This document shows, piece by piece, positions 47,257-55,217 of a stretch of 64,000 nucleotides of DNA. Under the pieces are notes generated by a model. That model searched no databases, was not told the origin of the DNA, and saw only the letters and a list, made by a program, of their open reading frames with translations. Source of the DNA: Lachnospiraceae bacterium (lineage in GTDB: Bacteria > Bacillota > Clostridia > Lachnospirales > Lachnospiraceae). Made by a program: the position numbers and the translations under genes. Within the stretch, counting starts at the first letter, position 1; each line of letters starts with the position of its first letter. Location of the stretch: assembly GCA_017938145.1 (NCBI GenBank), contig JAGBCB010000040.1:26914-90913 (forward strand), read 5' to 3'.

Positions 47257-47745
47257 TTACTCCTCAATTACGCTCTTTACCAGCTGCCAAGCAATACTTC
47301 CTTCTCGTATTTTGTCAAGCACTTCATCGTAACCAAACCATGCCACGGAATCCACTTCGCCGGACAATTTAAACTCTGCCTTCTTTACCTCTGCCTTAAA
47401 GCCAAGCATCAGCAAGCCTTTTTTCTCATATGGATAACTCTTTACAAAGGTAAGTTTCTCAACCTTTAAACCAATTTCTTCCTCAATTTCACGGCAGGCA
47501 GTGTTCTCTGCAGATTCGCCCATTTTCATGTAACCCGCTACGCACACATAATTAGTGGTGTTCACGTAGCTCTGACGAATGAGTGCCACTTCCTTGTACT
47601 CATTAACCACTGCACAAATGGTACAGGTGGAAAACATATCCCACAGTGGAATTTCGCAAGTCGGACAGTACTGCATCATGCCCTCGTCGCCGATTTCTTT
47701 TTGAATTGCTTTGGTTCCGCAATGCGGACAGTATGTAAATTTCAT
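47257..47745 (-). CDS. Nudix hydrolase with N-terminal zinc ribbon (NudC-like)
   Basis: 162 residues from the ATG at 47745, which follows GGAGGAATCAGTC. Zinc ribbon CPHCG and CPTCE at residues 4-34, then the Nudix box GYMKMGESAENTACREIEEE with IGL, matching GX5EX7REUXEEXGU. NudC-like enzymes cleave NAD(H) or remove NAD caps from RNA; the SQPWPFPxS motif that marks true NudC is not seen, so the substrate is open. Confidence 0.85.
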   Translation of the reverse strand: MKFTYCPHCGTKAIQKEIGDEGMMQYCPTCEIPLWDMFSTCTICAVVNEYKEVALIRQSYVNTTNYVCVAGYMKMGESAENTACREIEEEIGLKVEKLTFVKSYPYEKKGLLMLGFKAEVKKAEFKLSGEVDSVAWFGYDEVLDKIREGSIAWQLVKSVIEE

Positions 47746-47771
47746 GACTGATTCCTCCATTGTATAAATCG

Positions 47772-47802
47772 AAAATAGCAGGCTCTAAGCACCTGCTATT
47801 TT
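47772..47802 (-). terminator. Terminator of the DUF4160 pair
   Basis: AAAATAGCAGG and CCTGCTATTTT form an 11 bp stem with a nine-base loop. It begins 15 bp beyond the stop codon of the unbroken DUF4160 frame. Confidence 0.8.
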
Positions 47803-47816
47803 GCCTTAAAATAGAT

Positions 47817-48105
47817 TTAGCAAAAGTATCTTACTTCTCCAAAATAGTCACACCACTTTTGAATAACTTCCTTACTTCTCGCTTCGATAATATCCATAAT
47901 ATTTCTTAATATTTCTTAATATTTTTGCAGGAATATGCGAATTGTTATGACACAAATAACATTTTCCGGCCTTGGTTATCCAAATTTTAGTCGCACTTGC
48001 ATTTGGTGAACCTTCCGACACATGAACATGTATTGGTTCTAACGGATCATTTTCATTAGACCAAAAATATACCCAATAGGAACCTATCCTAAAAACTTGA
48101 GGCAT
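47817..48105 (-). pseudogene. DUF4160 gene with 10 bp tandem duplication and frameshift
   Basis: The start is ATG 48105, eight bases after GGAGG. The frame begins MPQVFRIGSYWVYFWSNEND with PIHVHVSEGSP, typical of DUF4160. At 47901-47920 the 10 bp unit ATTTCTTAAT stands twice in a row, which shifts the frame and gives a stop at 47872 after KYYGYYRSEK. Removing one unit restores AKILRNIMDIIEARSKEVIQ followed by KWCDYFGEVRYFC and a stop at 47817, 92 residues in all, the usual ending of this family. It may be a phase-variable or dead gene. It overlaps the end of the partner gene by 17 bp. Confidence 0.8.
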
Positions 48106-48361
48106 TTTCAAATCCTCCCTCTTTAGAATATTTCAAAATCAGGTGTGCTGTTGATTCAATTACATCATGCAAATGACTCATTTCACTCTCTGTAAAACCA
48201 AAAACATCACTCCAACGATATTCCGGCAAATAGCAAGTGGCATAATGAAAACAATCCTTTTCATCCGGCTTTTCCATATATACTTTTACTGTACCATCTT
48301 CCCGCATTTCAGAATGCACTATTTCCGTTTGGTCATCTAATGTTAAAAACGGATACATCAT
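48089..48361 (-). CDS. Small partner protein of DUF4160
   Basis: 90 residues (MMYPFLTLDDQTEIVHSEMR, then EKPDEKDCFHYATCYLPEYR, ending EGGFENASSF). Proteins of this kind are commonly found directly before DUF4160 genes in Lachnospiraceae, as here. The arrangement of two small overlapping genes resembles a toxin-antitoxin or regulator pair, but no activity is established. ATG follows AAGGGGTGTGTAAAT. Confidence 0.7.
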   Translation of the reverse strand: MMYPFLTLDDQTEIVHSEMREDGTVKVYMEKPDEKDCFHYATCYLPEYRWSDVFGFTESEMSHLHDVIESTAHLILKYSKEGGFENASSF

Positions 48362-48414
48362 ATTTACACACCCCTTTCCTACAGTTCCTATATATGTATT
48401 TATATCACACTAAC

Positions 48415-49404
48415 TTAATAAAAAAAACCCTCTCTGCGAAGCATTTTCACAAACTCATACATTTCATTTCCGGTTATATCAAAACCGAACTTAAAAGAAA
48501 ATCCGATTTCTTTTTCCTCCGACTTCTTAATTGCTGCCTGCAATTCTTCTGTTGTCATTCCAGGTTCATAAAAATCTTGCAGATAGTCCTCCACGCCGTA
48601 GGCTTCAAAGGAATTTCCCTCTAATTTTCCATAATTGTACTCCACCGCATTTTGCTTTGTCAGCTTCGTGGAAACTGTAATATTCTCTACATTAGTCTCC
48701 ACGTCACAAAGTCCCTGTACTTCTATTATCGGAATAGGATAATACTCCATAACATTATTACCACTTTTATCTCTGTGATAATTCCCGTTATAAAAGCCCC
48801 TTTTCAGTTCAAAACAGCGATGAAACAGCCCTTGAAACAGCTCTGTCTGCTTCAGTTCCAAGCGATAATACAATTTATTCAAATCATCCAACGAAACGTT
48901 GCTTTCCCATGACATTTTGTCTGTTGTTATATCTTCTTTCTCTTCACTCTGACAGCAAGTTTCTAATGGTTTCGTAAAACAAATCACCCGGTTTGCTTCC
49001 TCAAATCCCAAACTCAAATGAAACTTCAGGCTCCCTGTGTTCTCCAGTTCGCAGTCGCTGGCAAACTCTGTACAGCCCTGTTCCTTTGCCCAGTTTTCAC
49101 AAGCCTCAAGCAACCGTTTTGCAAAGCCCTGCTTCCGGTAATTCTCTTCAATAAAGATGCCTTCCAGATACCCCACCGGGCTGGTTTCTGTTCCTTCTAC
49201 GTAATCGTGACGGAGCTGGCACTGGGCAAAGCCAATGGCTTGTCCGTCCACTTCCCCGAGAAAGATTACCGCTTCCGGACTTTTCATAAGTTCTGCAAGC
49301 TCTGCTGCCAGTTCCTCTAACACATTATCTTCCCACATTTGAATGGCAAGTTTTGCCACCGTAAGGGCGTCTTCTTCTTTTGCTTTATAAATTGTCAAGT
49401 TCAT
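48415..49404 (-). CDS. AAC(6')-like acetyltransferase fused to an unassigned C-terminal domain
   Basis: 329 residues from the ATG at 49404, after AAGGTGG; it overlaps the end of the DUF523 gene by 20 bp. Residues 1-145 match the aminoglycoside 6'-N-acetyltransferase type closely: AIGFAQCQLRHDYVEGTETS, PVGYLEGIFI, GCTEFASDCELENTGSLKFH. Known AAC(6') enzymes of this kind end here. Residues 165-329 form a second domain that I cannot name (MSWESNVSLDDLNKLYYRLE to the end RREGFFY). The fusion may be a two-function protein. Whether it acetylates aminoglycosides is untested. Confidence 0.8.
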   Translation of the reverse strand: MNLTIYKAKEEDALTVAKLAIQMWEDNVLEELAAELAELMKSPEAVIFLGEVDGQAIGFAQCQLRHDYVEGTETSPVGYLEGIFIEENYRKQGFAKRLLEACENWAKEQGCTEFASDCELENTGSLKFHLSLGFEEANRVICFTKPLETCCQSEEKEDITTDKMSWESNVSLDDLNKLYYRLELKQTELFQGLFHRCFELKRGFYNGNYHRDKSGNNVMEYYPIPIIEVQGLCDVETNVENITVSTKLTKQNAVEYNYGKLEGNSFEAYGVEDYLQDFYEPGMTTEELQAAIKKSEEKEIGFSFKFGFDITGNEMYEFVKMLRREGFFY

Positions 49405-49813
49405 CCGGTTCCACCACCTTATATCCTTTTTCCATAAGCGCTTTTGCAAACATGCCCTGACCCGGTTTCAGCGTTCCTGTAAAGGTACCGTCGTAAATCT
49501 GCTTCGTGCCGCAGGACGGGCTTCTTGGCTGCAAAATCACCATGTCGATGTCCTCGCCGGAAAGCTTATTAAGCATCCGCTCCACGCCAAGATGAAACTC
49601 CTTATCCACGTTGATGCCGTCACGGTTGATAGCCACGCCGTCTACCAGTTCCACCGGAACTCTAGGGGTTGGCAGACCTCCTGCCACCTCCGGACACACC
49701 GGAATCACTTCTTTATTCTTGATAAATTCAAGTACCTTATCATTTTTATTATTGCCGCCGCTGTACTTGCAGTTTTCTCCAAGTAAGCAGGCGCTGACTG
49801 CTATTTTTCCCAT
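49385..49813 (-). CDS. DUF523 family protein
   Basis: 142 residues. Motifs VSACLLGENCKYSGGNNKND, VCPEVAGGLPTPRVPVEL and LQPRSPSCGTKQIYDGTFTG with conserved Cys residues. Function not known; a metal site formed by the cysteines is likely. The start (49813) overlaps the amidohydrolase end by 13 bp with GGAGGTG inside that gene, so the three genes 50.6-48.4 kb form one coupled operon. Confidence 0.88.
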   Translation of the reverse strand: MGKIAVSACLLGENCKYSGGNNKNDKVLEFIKNKEVIPVCPEVAGGLPTPRVPVELVDGVAINRDGINVDKEFHLGVERMLNKLSGEDIDMVILQPRSPSCGTKQIYDGTFTGTLKPGQGMFAKALMEKGYKVVEPDELDNL

Positions 49814-50619
49814 ATTTCAAACACCTCTGCCGCATTCCGCCACATTAAATCCTTATAAGCTTCCTTGCTGATTTTCTCCGGCAGGACATGAAAATAGTCC
49901 TGATACACAGAGCGCTCGCCCCATGGATTGCACAGATAAGTATCCACGCCGTCAATCGGGGCATCGCTACCGAAAAACATCTTTTTGCTGCCATACCGTT
50001 TGATTGCCTCAATCGTGGTATCCATCGGTACCCAGGCGGTATCACCATACAAATTATCAGCCTTGCCAAGCAGTTCCAAAGCTTCTTTGTTATCGGAGCC
50101 AAGGCCCATGTGCACCATCACAAAAGGAATCTCCGGAAACAGTTTTGCCGCCTCGTACACATGAATCGGTGCATCCTCCGGGCCGGTACCCGTGTGGGAC
50201 ACTACCGGCAGCTTGTACTTGTTTGCCAGTTCCAAATAAGGTAACGTTTTTGCATCCACCGGAGAGGTTTTGGAATGATACGGATGCAGCTTCAGGGCAT
50301 ATATCACATCCCTGTTCTCTGCAATCAACTGCTCCAGTTCTTCCGTTACCATTTCTGTGAGTGGTTTTACCCAGACACCCACACCGATTTTTCCCGGATT
50401 GTTTCTTGCAAAGGCAATGCACCTGCGCAGAGCGTCCTCCTGGGAAACCTGAAATTCTGCCGGTATCGTTTTCTGCTCATGGTCCACCTCGGCACAGTCT
50501 CCGTTGGAAACCAGCATAAAATCAATCTTATATTTTTCCATGGCGGCAAGGACTTTTTCTTCGGACATGTCAAATCCTACTTTATCGCCGCCGATGTGTA
50601 CATGGGTATCAATTATCAT
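49801..50619 (-). CDS. Amidohydrolase family protein
   Basis: 272 residues with a TIM-barrel metallohydrolase pattern: MIIDTHVHIGG (HxH), YALKLHPYH, VVSHTGTGP, MVHMGLGSD and FFGSDAPIDGV. This matches the amidohydrolase-2 group, which includes decarboxylases and lactonases. The substrate is unknown. ATG follows GGAGGCACTGT. Confidence 0.87.
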   Translation of the reverse strand: MIIDTHVHIGGDKVGFDMSEEKVLAAMEKYKIDFMLVSNGDCAEVDHEQKTIPAEFQVSQEDALRRCIAFARNNPGKIGVGVWVKPLTEMVTEELEQLIAENRDVIYALKLHPYHSKTSPVDAKTLPYLELANKYKLPVVSHTGTGPEDAPIHVYEAAKLFPEIPFVMVHMGLGSDNKEALELLGKADNLYGDTAWVPMDTTIEAIKRYGSKKMFFGSDAPIDGVDTYLCNPWGERSVYQDYFHVLPEKISKEAYKDLMWRNAAEVFEIWEK

Positions 50620-50735
50620 ACAGTGCCTCCAAATCCTGATAAATAAATTCCTCTATACTGATTATACTGAATAATAAAATTCTTCGCAATAAAAACTCTT
50701 GTCAATTATTCAAAACTATGTTATTCTTTAGGAAA

Positions 50736-50790
50736 GAGAAGCGGTTTTTTACCGTACAGTCAATTTGACTCATGCGGCGTACTCGCTTCT
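50736..50790. terminator. Possible terminator overlapping the broken gene
   Basis: GAGAAGCG (50736-50743) can pair with CGCTTCT (50784-50790), with an inner GTAC pairing and seven T on the plus strand. Confidence 0.35.
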
Positions 50791-51163
50791 TTTTTTATGT
50801 TAATAATGTCATATAAAAATAAACCTGTTAAAGCGTTTCGAACAACTAATGTTGCTTTATAAAAAATCATTCTTTCTTCTGCTTCGTCACTCCCCTGTAC
50901 CCTCATTGCAAAATAGCAATCATAGCGATACCAGCCTTTTTCTGCGTCTTTTGCATGCTTAACTGCTTTGTTTTCAACCCAACGTTTGTTTTCTGCCAAA
51001 ACAATCGAAAGTCACCCGCAATATGTATCACATCTCCCGTTTCTTCTATCTGATATTCATTTCCCACATATTGTTTTAAATATTGTTCCACTTGATTCCA
51101 AGGTATATTTTGTTTGTTCATAAAAATAATATTTTCGATTATGGCAATTTTTGTTTCGGACAT
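50760..51163 (-). pseudogene. Broken phage/ICE-type hypothetical gene
   Basis: Two adjacent frames, 51163-50903 and 50999-50760, together look like one conserved accessory protein. The first has MSETKIAIIENIIFMNKQNI and VIHIAGDF, where the family normally continues PDEF. The second has KHAKDAEKGWYRYDCYFAMR and the end INIKKEASTP. A central block of about 35-45 residues appears to be missing and the frame changes near 51010. Members of the family are common in integrative elements of Lachnospiraceae. The promoter is intact. Confidence 0.75.
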
Positions 51164-51254
51164 ACAGTTTCCTCCTTATATAGTCTTTTTTTACATAGTG
51201 GGATTCTCATTGATAAATAAAATTAAAAAGAATATTTGAATAATATAGTAGCTT

Positions 51255-51283
51255 CATACTAACATACACATTGTGTAGTGTCA
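51255..51283 (-). promoter_or_regulatory. Strong promoter with palindromic operator upstream of the broken gene
   Basis: TTGACA (51283-51278), 17 bp, TAGTAT (51260-51255) on the minus strand. The spacer holds the perfect palindrome TACACA-T-TGTGTA (51264-51276). Confidence 0.7.
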
Positions 51284-51297
51284 ACAACAAAAAAAAA

Positions 51298-51331
51298 GAC
51301 AAGCAACTCCTTTTCTTCCTTGTTGCTTGTC
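51298..51331 (-). terminator. Terminator of the XRE/TPR regulator gene
   Basis: GACAAGCAAC and GTTGCTTGTC form a 10 bp stem followed by nine T on the minus strand. Confidence 0.85.
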
Positions 51332-51340
51332 CATTTTCCA

Positions 51341-52372
51341 CTACTGTCTTAATAATCTTTCAATACTTCTGTTTGCCTCATCTACTTCTTCACCGGCAAT
51401 GATACCCCATTCTTCCCGACTCATTTTTAGCTCCAGTTTGTAACACTCCACCGCCTTTTCATTGTCACCAAGAATTTCATAAATGTGAGCCATGGATTGC
51501 GGCGGGTCCGTAAACTTCGGAGACGCCTGAACTTCCATCGCTTTTTCATAATGAGTCAACGCTTTCTCATAATTCTGGTGCTCGGTTTCACGCTCTGCCA
51601 GAGCCATCTGTACTAACCATGCATCCATGCCGTTAGCATACTTTTCTTCCATTTCCTGATAGCAGCGGTCCTCCAGTGCCTCATCTCCGTTTGCCGCAGC
51701 CAGTAATGCACGGTAATGAAGGGTACGGTAAGTACCATCTATCTGCTCCAGATGCATAAGTTCTGTTTCGGCTTCCTTCAGCCGCTTATCTGCCATCAGA
51801 TTGTCTAACAGCCACATGCTGGCCGCCCTGTTATCCGGATGACGCTTTACAAAACCTTTTAATTCCCGGATCAACACATGATGATTTCTGCCGTTCCAGT
51901 CCGGAATGAAGCTTCCCATGGCATTACAATAATCACTGATATAGCTTCGATTGTCCGGGTCCAGTTCCATGGCTTTCCTGGCAAGTTCTGCTGCCATCCT
52001 CTTATGAATTTCCGCCTGATGAAGATGAAGTTCTGCAATGAGCGATAGTGCTTGTGCTTTATACTCCGGTGTTTTTGCAAACTCTCGAAGAGTTTCTTCC
52101 ATCTGTGTCGCCTCAACCTCGGAGATCAAGCCTGACTCATAAATCCGGTTGTCAATCCTCTCCATCTGTTTCTTTGCATCCAGGGAAAACAATTCATCAA
52201 TGGTAACACCAAAGAACACGGATAATTCCGGCAGTAATGCCACATCCGGCATCGTTACATCATTTTCCCACTTAGACACCGTCTGCGGTGTAACGCCCAT
52301 CGCCTTTGCCAGCGCCTCCTGGGTGATGCCTCGTTTATTACGTAGGTTTTTAATTTTTGTTCCAAATTCCAT
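51341..52372 (-). CDS. XRE-type helix-turn-helix protein with TPR-like repeats
   Basis: 343 residues from the ATG at 52372, which follows GAGGAAACTTATT; the longer frame has no ribosome binding site. Residues 4-58 are a Cro/C1-type helix-turn-helix (IKNLRNKRGITQEALAKAMG, then TPQTVSKWENDVTMP). The rest is helical repeats (for example LALAERETEHQNYEKALTHY without strict TPR spacing; ILGDNEKAVECYKLELK). This layout resembles regulators that bind a peptide or partner through the repeats. No target gene is evident. Confidence 0.87.
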   Translation of the reverse strand: MEFGTKIKNLRNKRGITQEALAKAMGVTPQTVSKWENDVTMPDVALLPELSVFFGVTIDELFSLDAKKQMERIDNRIYESGLISEVEATQMEETLREFAKTPEYKAQALSLIAELHLHQAEIHKRMAAELARKAMELDPDNRSYISDYCNAMGSFIPDWNGRNHHVLIRELKGFVKRHPDNRAASMWLLDNLMADKRLKEAETELMHLEQIDGTYRTLHYRALLAAANGDEALEDRCYQEMEEKYANGMDAWLVQMALAERETEHQNYEKALTHYEKAMEVQASPKFTDPPQSMAHIYEILGDNEKAVECYKLELKMSREEWGIIAGEEVDEANRSIERLLRQ

Positions 52373-52507
52373 AATAAGTTTCCTCATTTCTTCTGTTGTA
52401 TTTGGAAACAAGTGCGCACTGTATTTCCTTGTTTTGTACATCCTAAGTTTAGCAGAAATAAGCAACGCACACAATTGCGCAGAAGTTGTGGCAGGTAGCG
52501 TGAAACG

Positions 52508-52894
52508 CTAGTCGGCCTTCCTCCTCAACCAAACTTCCCATACTCCTAGCAGCACACAACCTACTCCATAACAAACAATATCCTTCCAATCAAAGGTAGT
52601 GCCAATGAGTACACTGAAAAAGCGGTTATCCTGCAATCCCAACAATTCCACAATTCGCATTCCCTGCAAGGCTTCCACTCCTGCTGCAAACAAAAACACA
52701 TACAATGGCAGTAACCTTGGTTTCTCAGGAAAAAGAACCCTTACACAAGTATAAACCAAAACGACAACCAGCATATCTCCCACATAAGGACGGATAAAGT
52801 TATCCCGCACAAAGAGGGCAATGAAAAGCTCCAGTAAGAAAATAAGTACCGTTGCTAACAGATATGCCGTTCTCTTATTCCACGATATCTTCAT
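52508..52894 (-). CDS. DUF2809 family membrane protein
   Basis: 128 residues with four hydrophobic segments and the family motif RDNFIRPYVGDMLVVVLVYT, plus AGVEALQGMRIVELLGLQDN and GTTFDWKDIVCYGVGC. Function unknown. ATG follows GAGGTGCGAAAAAG. It lies 13 bp after the Nudix gene. Confidence 0.85.
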   Translation of the reverse strand: MKISWNKRTAYLLATVLIFLLELFIALFVRDNFIRPYVGDMLVVVLVYTCVRVLFPEKPRLLPLYVFLFAAGVEALQGMRIVELLGLQDNRFFSVLIGTTFDWKDIVCYGVGCVLLGVWEVWLRRKAD

Positions 52895-52907
52895 CTTTTT
52901 CGCACCT

Positions 52908-53357
52908 CTACTTCAGCACTACAATCCATTTTCCATCCTCAATCACATACTGAAATTCCGACAAATCATCACTGTCCATCACCTGAAACAACTCTGTCAG
53001 GTCATTTACCGTATTTATATTTTCAAGGTCCTTGCGGCAAATCCATTCCATCTGCCCTTCCTCGGAAGAAACCAGTTCTCCTTCAAATTCATCGGTTTTA
53101 TACAGCAGAACGATATATCTTCCGCCGTCTATCGGAAACTGCTTGATGCCGCAAAGCTGCGGATGAAAAATATCCAGCCCCGTTTCCTCCTTCATTTCTC
53201 TGACCACCGCATCCACAAAGGATTCTCCCGGTTCAATGTGACCGCCCGGTAACGTATAACCCTTCCAATCTTTTTTGATACGGTTCTGCAATAAAATCTT
53301 ATCGTCTTTATAAATCATACAAAGACAGGTTAATTCCACTTGTTCGGTTCTTGCCAT
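52908..53357 (-). CDS. Nudix hydrolase, 8-oxo-dGTP diphosphatase-like
   Basis: 149 residues from the ATG at 53357, after GGAGGAGACTAAC. Nudix box GGHIEPGESFVDAVVREMKE with ETGL, and the start VELTCLCMIYKDDKILLQNR typical of MutT-like enzymes of Firmicutes. It probably cleans up oxidised nucleoside triphosphates. It is coupled to the DUF2809 gene. Confidence 0.87.
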   Translation of the reverse strand: MARTEQVELTCLCMIYKDDKILLQNRIKKDWKGYTLPGGHIEPGESFVDAVVREMKEETGLDIFHPQLCGIKQFPIDGGRYIVLLYKTDEFEGELVSSEEGQMEWICRKDLENINTVNDLTELFQVMDSDDLSEFQYVIEDGKWIVVLK

Positions 53358-53408
53358 GTTAGTCTCCTCCACTTTTCATCTTATAAGTGCCTGCCCGGCA
53401 CTTCTTTA

Positions 53409-54197
53409 TCAAAATACCCACTCATACAAAATTCCGTACAATTCCCGCACATAGTACGTTGGAAACAGCCAGATGGCGGTCCTTCCAGGCACCGCAGCAT
53501 ATTCAATGCCAAGACTTTTTGCAATGAGCCCCGCCCGGTACTCATGATACTCACTGGTAGCAATGGCAATGACCGGATGTAAGCCCTGTTCCTCTATTAA
53601 CTGCTTGGAAAACAGCAGGTTTTCCCTGGTTGTGGTGGATGCTTCTTCTTTATGCAGACGTGAAGCATCAATTCCCTTGTTTACCAGATACCGGTACATA
53701 CACTCTGCCTCGGTGATGTTTTCGCCGTCTCCTTTACCGCCGGACAACACACACTTAGATTCCGGATGCTCTGTCAAATACTCATATGCCGCATCCAGAC
53801 GCTCTATCATAGAGAGACTGGCCCTCTCACCGTATACACGGCATCCAAGCACCACCACCGTAGCTCCCGGCTCCGGCTCCTTATTTGCCGCCACAATCAT
53901 GCAGGTGGATTCTATCACTACCAACAGGGCAATTAAAGCAATTGCACCAAGAATTCCCCAATGCAAGAAGCGGAGTGCCTTATGTCTACGCCATTTATTC
54001 ATAACGCCATGTACCCATGGCATAAATAATCCATAGAAAAACAACAACACCGATACCGCAAGACCGGTGACATTTCCAATATTTAAACTTACAGATAAGG
54101 ACAACGGAATAGCAAACCACACGAAAGAAAATACTGCAACAATCATTAGCGCTATCCGAAGCACTCCGAGCCAACCTTTTCTATTCTTCTTTCCCAT
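53409..54197 (-). CDS. YdcF/SanA (DUF218) family membrane protein
   Basis: 262 residues from the ATG at 54197, seven bases after AAGGAG. Three N-terminal membrane segments, then the DUF218 domain with VVVLGCRVYGERASLSMIER, LSGGKGDGENITEAECMYRY, HKEEASTTTRENLLFS and ATSEYHEYRAGLIAKSLGI. Family members are linked to envelope integrity and polysaccharide metabolism. It is divergent from the second sigma gene. Confidence 0.88.
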   Translation of the reverse strand: MGKKNRKGWLGVLRIALMIVAVFSFVWFAIPLSLSVSLNIGNVTGLAVSVLLFFYGLFMPWVHGVMNKWRRHKALRFLHWGILGAIALIALLVVIESTCMIVAANKEPEPGATVVVLGCRVYGERASLSMIERLDAAYEYLTEHPESKCVLSGGKGDGENITEAECMYRYLVNKGIDASRLHKEEASTTTRENLLFSKQLIEEQGLHPVIAIATSEYHEYRAGLIAKSLGIEYAAVPGRTAIWLFPTYYVRELYGILYEWVF

Positions 54198-54238
54198 CAA
54201 AAATCTCCTTCCCGGGAAGCCTTATCGAAAGATTTTTC

Positions 54239-54267
54239 TTTACCGACTACCCGGTTACCATTATAAT
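54239..54267 (+). promoter_or_regulatory. Promoter of the ECF sigma operon
   Basis: TTTACC (54239-54244), 17 bp, TATAAT (54262-54267). It gives a leader of about 145 nt. Confidence 0.65.
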
Positions 54268-54362
54268 ACTACATGTAAAAAAATTTATAAAGAAAAAATG
54301 AACTTTTTTATAGAATCGATTGTATCTGTTAATGAAAGCATTGAAATGGAGGAAAATCCTCT

Positions 54363-54400
54363 GCCCGCACAAGCGGGCGGGCATTTTCACTTCGTGAAAA
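54363..54400 (+). promoter_or_regulatory. Tandem leader hairpins before the sigma gene
   Basis: GCCCGC-acaa-GCGGGC (54363-54378) and TTTTCAC-ttc-GTGAAAA (54384-54400), ending four bases before the ribosome binding site AAGGAGG. They could control translation or cause attenuation. Confidence 0.55.
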
Positions 54401-54417
54401 CAAGGAGGATTGCAACA

Positions 54418-54915
54418 GTGATAAATCAATACATACGCGACTACGGCAAGCGTTTGTACGGACTATGTACCTTTCTCTGTGCAAACTCCTACGAGGCAGA
54501 GGATTTATACCAGGAAACCTGGTTGAAGGTGGTAAAAAACTTCGAAAAATATGACCCATCAAAGGAGTTCGAACCGTGGCTTACTACCATTTGTGTCAAC
54601 ACCTACCGAAATACATTACGGCGTATCCTAAAAAGCCCGGTGTTTAACACCTTTACCACTACGGAAGAGAAAGAGGACGTCCTAAACTCCGTTCCGGCGC
54701 CGGAAGGACGTGACTATTCCGACCTGTATGCCGCCATCGATAATCTCCCGGAAAAGCTTAGGCTCACCGTACTGCTCTTTTACTTCCGGGACATGGATAT
54801 CGATAAAACGGCAACCGTGCTCGGCATTCCGCCCGGCACCGTAAAATCCCGCTTAAATAAAGCAAGAAAACTACTAAAGGAGGTACTGACGGATGAAACA
54901 GATTTACAACTTTGA
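54418..54915 (+). CDS. ECF-type RNA polymerase sigma factor
   Basis: 165 residues from a GTG at 54418, nine bases after AAGGAGG. An ATG in the same frame at 54298 has no proper ribosome binding site and its coding would run through the leader hairpins. Region 2 is seen in YEAEDLYQETWLKVVKNFEK and LTTICVNTYRNTLRR. Region 4 is seen in LRLTVLLFYFRDMDIDKTAT with VLGIPPGTVKSRLNKARKLL. It overlaps the next gene by 23 bp. Target promoters are unknown. Confidence 0.92.
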   Translation: MINQYIRDYGKRLYGLCTFLCANSYEAEDLYQETWLKVVKNFEKYDPSKEFEPWLTTICVNTYRNTLRRILKSPVFNTFTTTEEKEDVLNSVPAPEGRDYSDLYAAIDNLPEKLRLTVLLFYFRDMDIDKTATVLGIPPGTVKSRLNKARKLLKEVLTDETDLQL

Positions 54916-55180
54916 AGCAAAAGAACCACCTGTTTTAAATGAATCCATGTTAAAAGCCGAACTGACAAAGCGGCAGCTGCGCCGTCAGACCGCTATGGCT
55001 GCCATTGCCGGAATATTAATACAAATTGTATTATTGCTTTGTGCCGTACTTTTAGCAAAGGACTATATCATTCTTTCCATCCTCTGCGTGGCATATGTTA
55101 TTTTTTCCGCCACCGGCGGTACCGTTGTTGCCATCTTTATGAATTCCCGTACTGGCAAACGTGCCCTGCATCAGGCTTAA
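54893..55180 (+). CDS. Small membrane protein, probable partner of the ECF sigma factor
   Basis: 95 residues. A soluble N-terminus (MKQIYNFEAKEPPVLNESML) is followed by two membrane segments (AAIAGILIQIVLLLCAVLLA and YIILSILCVAYVIFSATGGT). Its position, coupled to the sigma gene, is that of an anti-sigma factor, but no zinc-binding anti-sigma motif is visible. AAAGGAGGT stands inside the sigma gene before its ATG. Confidence 0.7.
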   Translation: MKQIYNFEAKEPPVLNESMLKAELTKRQLRRQTAMAAIAGILIQIVLLLCAVLLAKDYIILSILCVAYVIFSATGGTVVAIFMNSRTGKRALHQA

Positions 55181-55217
55181 TTTTGAACACCCGTTTATAT
55201 GAAAGGAGACCTTATAT

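Noticed and set aside
49018-49320. Plus-strand frames opposite the AAC(6')-like gene and similar frames elsewhere
   Set aside because: They are mirror frames of strongly conserved minus-strand genes, without ribosome binding sites or recognisable domains.
54067-54417. Longer N-terminus of the ECF sigma factor
   Set aside because: The added residues overlap the divergent YdcF gene and its promoter region, and only the GTG at 54418 has a ribosome binding site.
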